From NCBI RefSeq assembly GCF_013167895.1, contig NZ_BLWC01000001.1:4030001-4094000 (forward strand): 64,000 nt of DNA. The letters are read 5' to 3'. Shown here one piece after another: positions 34,316 through 44,400 of this stretch. The translations under genes were made by a program, and so were the position numbers. The notes below the pieces were generated by a model. It was not told where the DNA came from. It worked only from the letters and a program-made list of their open reading frames with translations, and did no database searches. Positions within the stretch are counted from its first letter, which is position 1; each line of letters starts with the position of its first letter. The stretch comes from Streptomyces fulvorobeus. Its GTDB lineage: Bacteria > Actinomycetota > Actinomycetes > Streptomycetales > Streptomycetaceae.

Positions 34316-35578
34316 TCACGTGGCCTTGACGAGGCTCGGTTCGTCGGTCCGGCTGTCCACCTGGGCCTGTGCCCACCGGCCGATCGCCGGGGCGGCGATG
34401 CCACTGGCGGCGAACAGCGCGGCCAGCACGATCCAGCCGGTGGCGCCGACCGTGACGACCAGGCTGATCAGGAGCGGTGCCGCGATCTGCTGGATGGCCA
34501 CGCCGAGCCAGAAGACCGAGAGGTAGACGCCCTCCTGGCCTGGGACAGCGAGCAGATACGATCCGCCCCAGCCGCCGGCTGCCTGCCACAGCTCACCGCC
34601 GGTCAGCGCGACCATCGCCAGCAGCAGCATGCCGATGGCCAGGACGACCGGCAGGTTCGGTGTCGCGGTCAGCAGCAGGCAGCAGATGGTGAGTGAGGCG
34701 CCGGCCCACAGCAGGGCCCGTGCCGAGCCGGCGATGGTCTCGGTTCCCCGGCTCGCCCGCATCTGCAGGGCGACGGCGAGCACGGTGTTGACCGCCATCA
34801 GCGGGGCGATCACCGTGGGCGAGACCTTCGTCTGTCCGACGATCCACAGCGGGATGCCGATGCTGAGCAGCGTCATGTGCATCGTCAGCACCGCGTTGAT
34901 CCCGGTGAACGCCAGGAACGGTCCGTCCTTCAGCACCTTGGCGGAGAACCGTCGGCGCAGGCTCTTCGCAGGCGCGTTGAGCAGCGGCAGCCGGGAGGCC
35001 AGCGCCGCGGACACGGCGAACGCGGCGGCGTTGACCAGCAGGATCGCGGCGTACCCCGGGCGCGTGTCGATCATCAGTCCGATACCGCCGAGCAGGGCGC
35101 CGACGGTGAAGCCGACGTTGCGGATCGCCCGCAGAAGCGCGATCACCCTGACCCGCTCCTCGGTCGGCACCGCCTGGCCGACGAGGGCCTGCTCCATCGG
35201 CGATGCCGCCTTGTCGGCGACGCCGAGCAGCAGCACCACCGCGAGGAACTGCCACAGGTTCTGGACGAACGGGTAGACCAGGAAGCACGCGCCGCGCCAC
35301 AGGTTCACCCCGACCAGGACCTTCTTCGGGCCGATCCGGTCGGCCAGGTGCCCGATCGGGAGCGCCGTGGCCAGGGAGACGACGGCGGACAGGGTGAGTC
35401 CGAGGCCGAGGTTGCCCGCCGTCAGACCGACCGACCGGGTGACGAAGGGAACCGAGACGGCCAGGAAGGCGCCGGTGCCCACCGCGTTGATGATCGCCAT
35501 CACGGCCAGCCGGGTTCCGACCGAGCCGCCGGGCATGGACCCGCGCAGACCTCTGACGCGTTGCAGAAGACCGGACAT
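34316..35578 (-). CDS. MFS transporter (probable product exporter)
   Basis: 420 residues and about 12 membrane helices. ATG at 35578 (MSGLLQRVRGLRG), GAGG 6 bases upstream, 8 bases after the preceding ATP-grasp stop. The A motif GHLADRIGPKKVLVG lies between helices 2 and 3, as in drug/proton antiporters. The context (peptide-ligase operon) resembles bacilysin-type clusters in which an MFS protein exports the dipeptide and gives self-resistance. Substrate not known. Confidence 0.9.
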   Translation of the reverse strand: MSGLLQRVRGLRGSMPGGSVGTRLAVMAIINAVGTGAFLAVSVPFVTRSVGLTAGNLGLGLTLSAVVSLATALPIGHLADRIGPKKVLVGVNLWRGACFLVYPFVQNLWQFLAVVLLLGVADKAASPMEQALVGQAVPTEERVRVIALLRAIRNVGFTVGALLGGIGLMIDTRPGYAAILLVNAAAFAVSAALASRLPLLNAPAKSLRRRFSAKVLKDGPFLAFTGINAVLTMHMTLLSIGIPLWIVGQTKVSPTVIAPLMAVNTVLAVALQMRASRGTETIAGSARALLWAGASLTICCLLLTATPNLPVVLAIGMLLLAMVALTGGELWQAAGGWGGSYLLAVPGQEGVYLSVFWLGVAIQQIAAPLLISLVVTVGATGWIVLAALFAASGIAAPAIGRWAQAQVDSRTDEPSLVKAT

Positions 35579-35586
35579 GTGTGACC

Positions 35587-36843
35587 TCAACTCGTCGTGA
35601 TGCGGATGGCGGCGTCCGCGTCCAGGACGAGCTGCCGCGTGGCGGCGGCGTCCCGTCCGGTCGCGATGACGTGTCCGGCGCGGTCCCAGGAGGACGCCCA
35701 CGGCCGGACTTCCTGGCCGGCCTCGACGTCCACCTCGACGTCCCGGACGCCGGGCAGCGCCTTCGCCGTGTCGACCCCGGTCACCGCGGTCACGGTGCCC
35801 GGCTCGGCGGCCAGGAACCGGATCGCCGAGGTCCGCTCCGCGGAGCGCGGCAGCGTGACCGGCCGGCCGGCCAGCAGGTCGATCAGCGTCACCCTGATCC
35901 GGGTGTCGTAGGCCAGGTCGATCAGGTCGATCAGGTAGTCACCGGGGCAGCGGCCGGCGCATTCGACCAGCGTCGGACCGTCCTCGGTGAGAATCCACTC
36001 GGCGTGCAGGATGCCGGTCTGGAAGCCGACAGCGGCGACCAGCGCCCGGGACGCCTCCTCCAGTGCGGCCTGCGGCCCGGCGTCGAGCGGAGCGGGCAGC
36101 AGGTGCCCGAGCTCGACCGGGTAGGGCCCCTCGATCACCGTCTTCTGGGTGATGTTCTCGAAGATGATCTCGCCCTGCCGTACGAGCGCCTCGACGCTGA
36201 ACTCGGGTCCCCGCAGGCGCTCCTCGGCCAGGAACCGCCACGTCAGCTCGCGGTCGGGCACCTGCTCGTACTCGGCGGCCGTCGAGGTCCGCTCCCACGC
36301 CTGCGCCGCGGTGGCCGCGTCGACCGAGTCCAGCAGCTGGACCCCGACGCTCGCCTGCCGGTTCGCGGGCTTGACCACCACCGGACCGTCGCCGGCGAAG
36401 TCGAGGATGTCCTCGGGCCCGAACACCTCCCGCCAGCGCGGGTTGCGCACGCCTCCGGCGCCGGCGACCTCGCGCAGCCGTGCCTTGTCCCGCAGCGCTT
36501 GCGCGGCCGCTTCGGTCGCACCCGGCAGTCCGAGCTTCTCGGCCAGAGCGGCCGCCGCCGGAACCGCGTACTCCAGGCCCGGTACGACGGCGGCGACCGG
36601 CCGTACCGCCGACAGTTCGACCCCCAGGGAGAGGAGCTCGGTCGACTGCTGGTAGCTCGCCGGGATGATCCGGTCGAGGCAGTCGAAGCGCGCGGCCGCG
36701 TCCCCCAGCTCCCGCTTGCGGATGATGTCGGGTTCCTCGATCACCACGACGGATCCGCTGGGGACCCGCCCCTCGATCGCGCGCAGGTAGGCCGCGTTGT
36801 AGCCGACGAACAACACCTGTGCGTCCATGTCGTGGCCGGTCAC
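35587..36843 (-). CDS. ATP-grasp ligase (L-amino-acid ligase type) 1
   Basis: 418 residues. GTG at 36843 is preferred because AGGAGG lies five bases upstream. The ATP-grasp core is visible: DKARLREVAGAGGVRNPRW, GDGPVVVKPANRQASVGVQ (ATP-binding Lys), FLAEERLRGPEFSVEALVRQ, and the Mg/ATP-binding end HAEWILTEDGPTLVECAGRC. The N-terminal third is a Rossmann-like pre-domain (AQVLFVGYNAAYLRAIEG). The C-terminal domain is of the type found in amino-acid ligases. It should activate a carboxylate as acyl phosphate and join it to an amine. Second of two free-standing ATP-grasp enzymes in the operon. Confidence 0.85.
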   Translation of the reverse strand: MTGHDMDAQVLFVGYNAAYLRAIEGRVPSGSVVVIEEPDIIRKRELGDAAARFDCLDRIIPASYQQSTELLSLGVELSAVRPVAAVVPGLEYAVPAAAALAEKLGLPGATEAAAQALRDKARLREVAGAGGVRNPRWREVFGPEDILDFAGDGPVVVKPANRQASVGVQLLDSVDAATAAQAWERTSTAAEYEQVPDRELTWRFLAEERLRGPEFSVEALVRQGEIIFENITQKTVIEGPYPVELGHLLPAPLDAGPQAALEEASRALVAAVGFQTGILHAEWILTEDGPTLVECAGRCPGDYLIDLIDLAYDTRIRVTLIDLLAGRPVTLPRSAERTSAIRFLAAEPGTVTAVTGVDTAKALPGVRDVEVDVEAGQEVRPWASSWDRAGHVIATGRDAAATRQLVLDADAAIRITTS

Positions 36844-36931
36844 GAGGACCTCCTGGTTGATGGTGCGGACCACTGCATGGTCACTGCCTTCCGTGGTGCG
36901 GGTGGTGGGGGGAGCTCGCGGCCTGTGACGC

Positions 36932-38206
36932 TCATACGGGTGTGCCGACCGGTTCGGTCAGGCCCAGTGACCGTACGGGCACTCCGTCGATGACGACCTC
37001 GATGGCGGCGACCACTTCCTCGTAACGGGCCAGCGCCTCCTCGGGGGAGGCGCCGGAGACGATGACGTGTCCGTGCCGGCTCTTGGAGTCGCGGACCTCC
37101 GACGCGGTGTCCCCGGGACGCAGCCGGATCTTCAGTTCGTCGACGTACCCGGGCAGGGCGGCTGCTTCCAGGCCCCGGATCTCGTCGACGCGACCGGGCG
37201 GGAAGGTGAAGAACCGCACGGTCGCCGATGCCGTCGGCGCGGGCAGTGCGGCCGGGGTGCCCGCCATGCCGGCGAAGATCGCCTGTTCGATGTCGAGCCC
37301 GGTGGCCAGCTGGACGAGCCGCGGTATCCGGTCGCCGCCGAGCCTGGCCTGCGACTCGACGACGCGCGGGCCGAGCCGCGTCCAGATGATCTCGGTGTGC
37401 GCGGGGCCGAACCGGTATCCGCAGGCGGTGAGCAGATCCGTGGTCAGCTCCTCGATGGCCTGCGCGCGGTCGCGGGGCAGGGGAGCGGGGTGGACGTGCC
37501 CGACCTCCACGAACAGCGGCGGCGGACCCAGCAGCTTCTCGGTGATCCCGACGACCTGGTGCCGGCCGTCCACGCTCAGCGTCTCCACGCTGTACTCGGG
37601 ACCGACCAGGTACTCCTCGACCAGGAACGGGCCGTCGTAGCCGTACTGGTCGACCAGCGCGGTCCAGACCGCCTGGTCCTCCGGCTCCCGCCACAGGAAC
37701 ACGCCCCGGCTGCCCGCCAGTGCGGACGGCTTGACCACGGCCGGGTAGCCGATCCGCCGGACCGCGGCCGGCACCTCGTCCCGGGTCTGCGCCGCCTCGA
37801 AGGAGACCGGAGACAGTCCGCGCTCCGCCAGCAGGCCCCGCATGGCGTGCTTGTCGGCGAGGAACCGGATCGCGGCGGACGGATTGAGCTCGGCGTTCAG
37901 CTCCTCGGCCGCCTCGTAGGCGGTGACCATCGACTCTTCCTGGCCTATGTGGTAGACCACCGAGGCGTTGTGCTCACGCGCCACGTCACGGATGGTGCGG
38001 CGCAGCAGCTCCTTGTCCTGGAAGTCGGCCAGGACGAACACGTCCGCCAGTTCTCGTACGTCGTCGAGGTAGGCCGGGGACTCCAGCCGGGCGTCCCAGA
38101 TCGCCCCGACCCAGAACCCCTGCGCCTGTGCCTTCTGGACGAACTGCCGGTACGGCATCACCATCAGCAGGCGGGGCCGCTCGTCGGCGTGGCCGGTGGC
38201 GGTCAC
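36932..38206 (-). CDS. ATP-grasp ligase (L-amino-acid ligase type) 2
   Basis: 424 residues. The GTG at 38206 overlaps the fusion gene's stop by 4 bases (GTGA), so it is translationally coupled. Core motifs: RFLADKHAMRGLLAERGLSP, IGYPAVVKPSALAGSRGVFL, GPFLVEEYLVGPEYSVETLS, and HTEIIWTRLGPRVVESQARL with the distal acidic ligands. In that last motif the usual E-x-N is ES-Q, a possible change in the metal site. Related to but clearly distinct from ligase 1. Together with the fusion protein they give three ATP-grasp modules, enough for two or three amide bonds. Confidence 0.85.
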   Translation of the reverse strand: MTATGHADERPRLLMVMPYRQFVQKAQAQGFWVGAIWDARLESPAYLDDVRELADVFVLADFQDKELLRRTIRDVAREHNASVVYHIGQEESMVTAYEAAEELNAELNPSAAIRFLADKHAMRGLLAERGLSPVSFEAAQTRDEVPAAVRRIGYPAVVKPSALAGSRGVFLWREPEDQAVWTALVDQYGYDGPFLVEEYLVGPEYSVETLSVDGRHQVVGITEKLLGPPPLFVEVGHVHPAPLPRDRAQAIEELTTDLLTACGYRFGPAHTEIIWTRLGPRVVESQARLGGDRIPRLVQLATGLDIEQAIFAGMAGTPAALPAPTASATVRFFTFPPGRVDEIRGLEAAALPGYVDELKIRLRPGDTASEVRDSKSRHGHVIVSGASPEEALARYEEVVAAIEVVIDGVPVRSLGLTEPVGTPV

Positions 38207-40446
38207 CGCGCACCGCCACTGCCGGCCGTGGAGCCGGCCGGAACCGGCGCGGCCTCGCGGCCCAGCAGACTCAGGTAGCGCTCACCGGTGTCGGGCAGCA
38301 GGGTCACGACGCGCTTGCCCCGGTACTCCGGACGCGCGGCCACGACACCGGCCGCGTGCACGACCGCACCGGCCGAGACACCGACCATGAGCCCGGCGCG
38401 CAGCGCGAGCCGCCTGGTGGTGTGCAGCGCGTCGGCGTCGGAGACCGGGATCACCTCGTCGATGAGCGCCTGGTCGGTGGTCGGCGCGATGAAACCGCCG
38501 TTGAACCCCGGAATGCAGTGCGCACCGGGTTCCCCGCCGGAGAGCAGCGGCGACCCTGCCGGTTCCACCGCCACGAGCCGGACCGAGGGGTGCCGCTCGC
38601 GGAGGAACCGGCCCGCGCCGCTGAGCGTGCCGCCGGTACCGACCCCGCAGACGAACACGTCGATCTGCCCCTCGGCGTCGGCCCAGATCTCCGGGCCGGT
38701 CGTCTCGTAGTGTGCCCGCGTGTTGTCCGCGTTGTCGTGCTGACGGCAGAACCACGACCCGGGAGTCCTCAGGTGGATCTCCTCGGCCTTGTCCACCGCC
38801 GCCTGGTATCCGCCCGCATGCGGGGTGTGGACCACCTCCGCGCCGAGCGACCGCAGGATGGTCATCCGCTCCGGGGTCGCGTTGTCCGGCAGGACGATGA
38901 CGCAGCGGTAACCGCGGGCCGCCGCCAGCGCGGCCAGCGAGATCCCGGTGTTGCCCGACGTCGCCTCGATCACGACACCGCTGCCGGGGGTGAGCAGGCC
39001 GTTCTCCTCGGCGCCGCGCAGCATCGAGAGCGCGGCCCGGTCCTTGCTGCTGGACCACGGGTTGAACTGCTCCAGCTTCGCCAGAACCGTGGCGTCGCCC
39101 GGCGCGCCGTCCACGATGCGGTCCATCGGCAGGCGCATCAGCGGCGTGGAGCCGATCAGCTCGGCGAGCGAGTCCGCCACCGGGCGCCGGCCGACCGGCT
39201 CGGTCCGGATGTTGATCTCGTTCGCGGCGGCCTCCGCGGTCCGCTCCGCGAGCTGGGCGGTCTCGGCCACCACGAGCACGTGACCGGCCCGGTCGCCGTT
39301 GCGGCGCAGCTCCCGCAGTACGTCGCCCGGCTTCGGCTTGAGGGTGACCTCCAGTACGCCGGGCAGCGCGGCAGCCCGCTCCTGGCCGCTGATGGACACC
39401 ACCCGGCCGGGCGGCGCGGTCAGGTAGCGGATCGCGGCACCGCCGACCGGCTGCGCGGGCAGCACGTCGGCGGGCAGCGGCCGGCCGAGGTACTGGCGGG
39501 TCACCAGCTCCAGGGAGCGGATGCCGAGAGCTCGGTCCACCAGGTAGGTGATCTTGCCGCCGGCCGGCCTCGGGTTGATCTCGATGAGCTTGGGGCCGGA
39601 CGCGGTCACCTTGATCTCGACGTGGGCCATGCCCAGGTCGAACCCGACCGCACGCAGGGCGTCCACGGCGAGGTCGCCGCAGGCGCGTACCACCGGCCCT
39701 GGCAGGCTGGAGGGGAAGCTGTGGCCCAGTTCCACGAAGTAGCCCTGGCCGCCGACCGACTTGTCGGTAACCCCGAACACCTCGTAGCGGTCGCCGTCGG
39801 CCAGCACCTCCACGCTGACCTCGGGACCGCTCAGGTACTCCTCGACCATCAGCTCGTGGTAGCGGCTCTGCCCGCGGGTGTTCTCCACCCTGGACTGGAT
39901 CAGCGTGACGTGCTCGGCGGCCTGCGCCGGAGACTCCACCAGCCGGACGTCGGCACTGCTGGTCTCGTCGGCCGGCTTCACGACACAGGGCAGGCCGATC
40001 TCCGCGGCGGCCGCCGCCGCCCCGGCCGGGGTCTGCACCGTGCGGAACGCCGGCATGGGCACCCCGACCTCGGCGCAGCGCCGGCGCATCAGCGCCTTGT
40101 TGCGTGCCACCGCGACCCCCTTGACGCTGACCGTGGGGAGTCCGAGGAGCACCGCCACCTCGGCGGCGACGACCACGTCGTACTCGGCCAGGGTCAGGAA
40201 GGCGTCGAAGGGGTGCTCGGCCCCGGCCGCGTGCACGTGCGGCAGGAGCTCGTCGAGGATGTTCGTCTCGCACAGCACGATCTCGTCGACGTACTTCTCG
40301 AAGTACGCCGGACCGCCGGGCACTTCCAGGTACCGCTCCAGATCGCGGGTGAAGAAGGTGACACGGCAGTCGAGTTCCTTGATGATCTGCAGACCTTCGA
40401 ACCCGGAACCGGAGAGGTTGCTCTCCAGGACACCGACATGGGTCAT
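38203..40446 (-). CDS. ATP-grasp ligase fused to cysteine-synthase-like PLP enzyme
   Basis: 747 residues from the ATG at 40446 (GGAGG 6 bases upstream). Residues about 1-410 are ATP-grasp: ARNKALMRRRCAEVGVPMPA, IGLPCVVKPADETSSADVRL, HELMVEEYLSGPEVSVEVLA, HVEIKVTASGPKLIEINPRP. Residues about 425-735 are fold-type II PLP, CysK/CBS type: LIGSTPLMRLPMDRI, FNPWSSSKDRAALSML (PLP lysine), IEATSGNTGISLAALAA, VCGVGTGGTLSGAGRFL, GVSAGAVVHAAG. The second half should replace the acetyl of O-acetylserine with a nucleophile, giving a beta-substituted alanine; the first half may ligate it directly. The serine O-acetyltransferase is the next gene upstream. Such a fusion is unusual. Confidence 0.88.
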   Translation of the reverse strand: MTHVGVLESNLSGSGFEGLQIIKELDCRVTFFTRDLERYLEVPGGPAYFEKYVDEIVLCETNILDELLPHVHAAGAEHPFDAFLTLAEYDVVVAAEVAVLLGLPTVSVKGVAVARNKALMRRRCAEVGVPMPAFRTVQTPAGAAAAAAEIGLPCVVKPADETSSADVRLVESPAQAAEHVTLIQSRVENTRGQSRYHELMVEEYLSGPEVSVEVLADGDRYEVFGVTDKSVGGQGYFVELGHSFPSSLPGPVVRACGDLAVDALRAVGFDLGMAHVEIKVTASGPKLIEINPRPAGGKITYLVDRALGIRSLELVTRQYLGRPLPADVLPAQPVGGAAIRYLTAPPGRVVSISGQERAAALPGVLEVTLKPKPGDVLRELRRNGDRAGHVLVVAETAQLAERTAEAAANEINIRTEPVGRRPVADSLAELIGSTPLMRLPMDRIVDGAPGDATVLAKLEQFNPWSSSKDRAALSMLRGAEENGLLTPGSGVVIEATSGNTGISLAALAAARGYRCVIVLPDNATPERMTILRSLGAEVVHTPHAGGYQAAVDKAEEIHLRTPGSWFCRQHDNADNTRAHYETTGPEIWADAEGQIDVFVCGVGTGGTLSGAGRFLRERHPSVRLVAVEPAGSPLLSGGEPGAHCIPGFNGGFIAPTTDQALIDEVIPVSDADALHTTRRLALRAGLMVGVSAGAVVHAAGVVAARPEYRGKRVVTLLPDTGERYLSLLGREAAPVPAGSTAGSGGAR

Positions 40447-40529
40447 TTTTGCCTCCGCTGGCATGCCGACACGTGGGCCGGGCTGAGATACGACAGACGC
40501 TGGTACGACAGGGCTGTACAGGCGGGTGC

Positions 40530-41138
40530 TCACCAGCACCCGGAGGTGGCCAGGGCCCGCAACAACTGGGCCGACTCCTCGCGGTCCTCGGCCGACAGCT
40601 GCGGTACGACGTCGGCCGCACGCGCCATCACCCGGGCGCCGGGCGGCACGTCGGTGAGCACGAGCGAACCGGCACCGACCAGCGCGTCGTCGCCGATGGT
40701 GACCGGACCGAGCACGATGGCGCTGGTACCGATCACCACCCGGTTGCCGACGACCGGGTGCCGGCGGGCGCCGGTCTCGCGCCGGTCGTCCCGCCACCAG
40801 CCGACCGCGCCGAGCGTGACCTGGTGGAAGATCGTGACGTCGTCGCCGACCTCCGCGGTCTCGCCGATCACGACCGCGGCCCCGTGGTCGATGAACACCC
40901 GCCGGCCCAGCCGGGCGCCCGGGTGGATCTCGATGCCGCCGGTCACGGCGCGCGCCAGGTAGGCCAGCGTCCGCGCGCTCTGACGGTGTCCCCGGTTCTG
41001 CAGGACGTGCGCCAGCCGGTGGGTCCACAACGCGGGCAGTGCGGGATGCAGCAGTGCCTCCGCGCGCGTGCGGATCGACGGGTCTCGCGCGACGATCATG
41101 GCGAGGTCTTCCTTCGCCCTGGCGATCGTCCTACGCAT
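40530..41138 (-). CDS. Serine O-acetyltransferase (EpsC/CysE type)
   Basis: 202 residues. GGAGG is 5 bases before the ATG. A short helical N-terminal domain (ARDPSIRTRAEALLHPALPA) precedes a left-handed beta-helix of hexapeptide repeats: GIEIHPGARLGRRVFIDHGA, VVIGETAEVGDDVTIFHQVT, HPVVGNRVVIGTSAIVLGPV. The catalytic His-Asp pair is in FIDHG and HPVVG regions. It makes O-acetyl-L-serine from serine and acetyl-CoA, the electrophile needed by the adjacent CysK-like domain. Its place in the operon argues for a dedicated precursor pathway and not for general cysteine synthesis. Confidence 0.92.
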   Translation of the reverse strand: MRRTIARAKEDLAMIVARDPSIRTRAEALLHPALPALWTHRLAHVLQNRGHRQSARTLAYLARAVTGGIEIHPGARLGRRVFIDHGAAVVIGETAEVGDDVTIFHQVTLGAVGWWRDDRRETGARRHPVVGNRVVIGTSAIVLGPVTIGDDALVGAGSLVLTDVPPGARVMARAADVVPQLSAEDREESAQLLRALATSGCW

Positions 41139-41201
41139 GCGGTCCTCCGTATGTCATGGCCTGGTCCCGGTGGACCCGTCCCGTCGGATTCGGTGCCGGG
41201 C

Positions 41202-41426
41202 TCAGTAGTTCGGGACCTTGACCAGCTGGGCGGTGCCTTCGACGATCTCCGGGATGTACACCCGTTCGTTCCAGGCGTCCTGGGCCACCGGTTCCAGAGC
41301 GATGGACACGTCACCCTCGTCCACCGAGAAGGCGGTCCGGACCGCGCTGGTGATCGCGGCGACCAGGGTCGAGATCTTGTGGGCGTCGATGTCGCTCGGG
41401 AAGTGCTTGATGTTGACGTGTGGCAC
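41202..41426 (-). CDS. 4-oxalocrotonate tautomerase-like domain, possibly separately translated
   Basis: 74 residues with the PptA/4-OT pattern: VPHVNIKHFPSDIDAHKIS at the start (Pro directly after the initiator would be the catalytic base), SIALEPVAQDAWNERVYIPE, ending VKVPNY. A GTG at 41426 has AGGAAGG 8 bases upstream, so independent translation is credible and would free the N-terminal Pro that this family needs. In the corrected NRPS frame no stop separates TE from this domain, so both a fusion and a free protein may form. Role inferred: tautomerising the aminopyridone released by TE. Confidence 0.65.
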   Translation of the reverse strand: MPHVNIKHFPSDIDAHKISTLVAAITSAVRTAFSVDEGDVSIALEPVAQDAWNERVYIPEIVEGTAQLVKVPNY

Positions 41427-44400
41427 TGCGATGACCTTCCTGAGGAGCCGTGCGCTGCGGATGGCGGCGACGAGTTCGTCCATGCCGGCCGCGCGCAGCA
41501 GGCCGTAGTGGTCGGCCTCCAGTTGGACGACCGTGGGGGGTGCGTTCGAGAGCAGGGAACCGGAGTCGATGAAGGAGGGCTGGTCCCCCTGGCCCTGAAC
41601 ACCGTGACCGGCGCCGCGACACGGCGTTCGGCGAGCTCGTGGGGGGCGTACTCGAACAGGAACGTCTGCCACACCACACCGACGATCCTGCGGACCAGCG
41701 CGCGGTCCAGGTGCTCGAACCGGCCGCAGACGAAGTCGACGAACGTGTCCTGGTCGTGCGTGGCCGTCAGGCACTCGTCCACCGCCACCTTCTCCAGGTT
41801 TCCGGCGAACACCGAGTACAGGATCGATACGAAGGTGGGGTCGGCGAAACTGGCCGCCACCCCGCCGAGCGGCTCCTCGCGGGCCTCCACCGGCGGTTTG
41901 CCCGGCGCGATGAGGACCACCTCCTCGACCCTTTCGCCGGCGCGCTCCAGCTGGCAGGCCACCTCGAACGCGGCCCGGGCCCCGAAGGAGTACCCCCACA
42001 GCACGTACGGGCCGGACGGCTGGACCTGCCGGACGAGCTCGATGTCCCGGGCGACCATCTCCTCGAACGTCGGGTACGGGAGCTCGCCCTCGTTGATGCC
42101 GTACGCCTGGACCCCGAAGAACGGCCGCTCCAGCTGCAGGCTGCCGGCCAGCAGCCGCAGGCTCATCGGGTAGCCGCCCAGCCCCGGCCAGCAGAAGACC
42201 GGCCGGGGGTTGTCGCCGCCGCGCAGCCGCACGAGCCTGGACAGCGTGGTCGCGGGCTCGCGGTCCACTCGTCTGGCCAGCTCGGCGATGGTCGGCGAGT
42301 CGAACAGCACCTGGAGCGGCAGGGAGCTGCCCAGCTCCCGGTTGATCCGGCTGACCAGGTTGACCGCCGTCAGCGAATGGCCCCCGGCGGCGAAGAAGTT
42401 GTCCCGGATGGAGACCCTCGGCTGCCGCAGCACCTTCCGCCACAGTGCGGCGATCGCCTCCTCGGTGGGCGTGCGCGGCGGGACGACCGGCGCTTCGGTG
42501 TCGTCCACGGTGGCCTTGTCCAGGACGCGCAGCGCCTGGTGGTCGATCTTGCCGTTGGGGGTGAGGGGGAAGGAGTCCAGCACGGTGACCCGGTTGGGGA
42601 CCATGTACGGGGGCAGGGTCGCGGCGAGATCGTCCTTGATGATCTCGGCAGGACCGCGCATGTGGACGGAGTCCTCCTTCATGCCCTCGCTGAGCCGCTG
42701 CTCCGTACTGATACGGCCGCCGACGGCGAAGTAGGAGGCCACCTCGGAACCGAGGCCGGTGATGTCCCTGATGCGCCGGGCCGATGGCAGGTCGTTGCCG
42801 GTCTCCGAGCTGTAGCCGGAGGACATCAGCCCCAGACCGATCGCGTTCATCTGGAGGCGCTGGAGCTCCCGGCCGAGGTCGACGTAGCGCCGCCACGGTT
42901 CGGGGGAACCGCCGATCAGGCTGATCCCGAAGCTCGAGCGCTCGTAGACCTCCTGGTTGATGGCGATGACGTGCTGCTTGCGCACCAGGTCGTCGGAGAT
43001 CCGCACCAGCTCGGCGTCCGCGTAGCGGTACTGGCCGCCGGGCAGACCGGCGATCCGGCCGGGATGGGCCTGTACGTACAGCTCGACCGGGGCGGGCGGG
43101 GCCGGGGCGGCGGACGTCTCCACCTCGTACGTGGCCAGGTAGTAGTCCTCGTCCGGGCACCGCAGGACGTCCTTGACCGCCGGCTCCCCCTCGCGGGCGC
43201 TCATCCGCAGGCCGTACTCGGGCAGCACCCTGTCGAAGAGGCCGACCATGTGCCCGGCCTCGAACTGGAGGACTTCCTGGATGTTGTTGCGGTAGACCGG
43301 CTCGATGGCCGACCGGCGCCCGATGAAGTGGACCCGCAGCCGCGGCGCCCCGGCGGGGGCGGGACTCACCAGGACGAGCTGGTGGTTGACGGGGTGGTGG
43401 TAGTAGTAGCCGGGTTCGATGCCCGCGATGCCGGACAGCTCCAGGTACAACTGGGCGCCGTACAGCGAGCCGGGGGAGGCGTACCCGTACTTGGGCAGCA
43501 GCCGTTCGTCCCCGGGGAACTGGCCGAAGTACCGCAGCAGGGTCCCGAGTTCGAGCCGGGTCAGGGTGTCCGGGGTCCGGGGTGCGGCCCCGTGCTCCGC
43601 CGGAGGGGTGAGCAGGCTCAGGATGTCGTCCCTGGTGACCTCGCCGCCCTCGAAGAACCGGTACGTCTTCCGGGCGAACACCGTGCGCCGCTGCTGGGCC
43701 GAGGGTGAGCGTCCTGGCAGGTCGACGACCGGCAGCCCGGGCTCCTGGCGCACCCCCAGGCCGGCCAGCTGCGCCTGCAGTTGCAGCTTGCTCCGCTTCG
43801 ACTGGTGGTGGGCGCCGTGGTTGCCCTGGTCCATCAGCGCGGCCTGGCTGGGGTCCAGCTCGATGAACGAGATGAGGTTGGCACCGAGTCTCGGGTCGTC
43901 CCGGACCAGGACGGCGGCGCGCTTGACCCAGTCGCGCGCCTCGATGGCCACCTTGATCTCGTCCAGCTCGACCCGGAAGCCGCGCAGCTTGACCTGGCTG
44001 TCGGTGCGTCCGAGGAACTGCACGGTGCCGTCGTCGTTCCACCGTGCCAGGTCGCCGGTCCGGTAGAGGCGGGCGGAGCGGGGATCGGTGGAGAAGGGGT
44101 TGGGGATGAACCGTTCGGCGGTCAGCTCGGGGCGGTTCAGGTACCCGCGGGCCAGCTGGCGTCCCGCGACGTGGAGCTCCCCCGATTCACCGTGGGCGAC
44201 AGGCCGCCGGGCGGTGTCGAGAATGTGGAAGCTCATGCCCCGCACCGGCCGGCCGATGCAGAGGTGGTCGGGGCCGTGCTGGACGGTGGCACGGTCGACG
44301 GTGTGGGCCGACGCGTTGATCGTGCACTCGCTCGGGCCGTACAGGTTGACCAGTTCGCAGTCGGGCAGTGCGTCCAGCAGCTCGATCGCCAGGGACTTGG

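Noticed and set aside
38203..41138. 2,3-diaminopropionate pathway of the SbnA/SbnB kind.
   Set aside because: No SbnB-like (ornithine-cyclodeaminase fold) gene accompanies the CysK-like domain, and a serine acetyltransferase points to O-acetylserine, not O-phosphoserine.
41096..41600. NRPS C-terminus as given by the uninterrupted frame ending at 41096.
   Set aside because: The last 160 residues are Arg/Ser/Pro-rich nonsense overlapping the acetyltransferase start, whereas the neighbouring frame carries a proper TE end and tautomerase.
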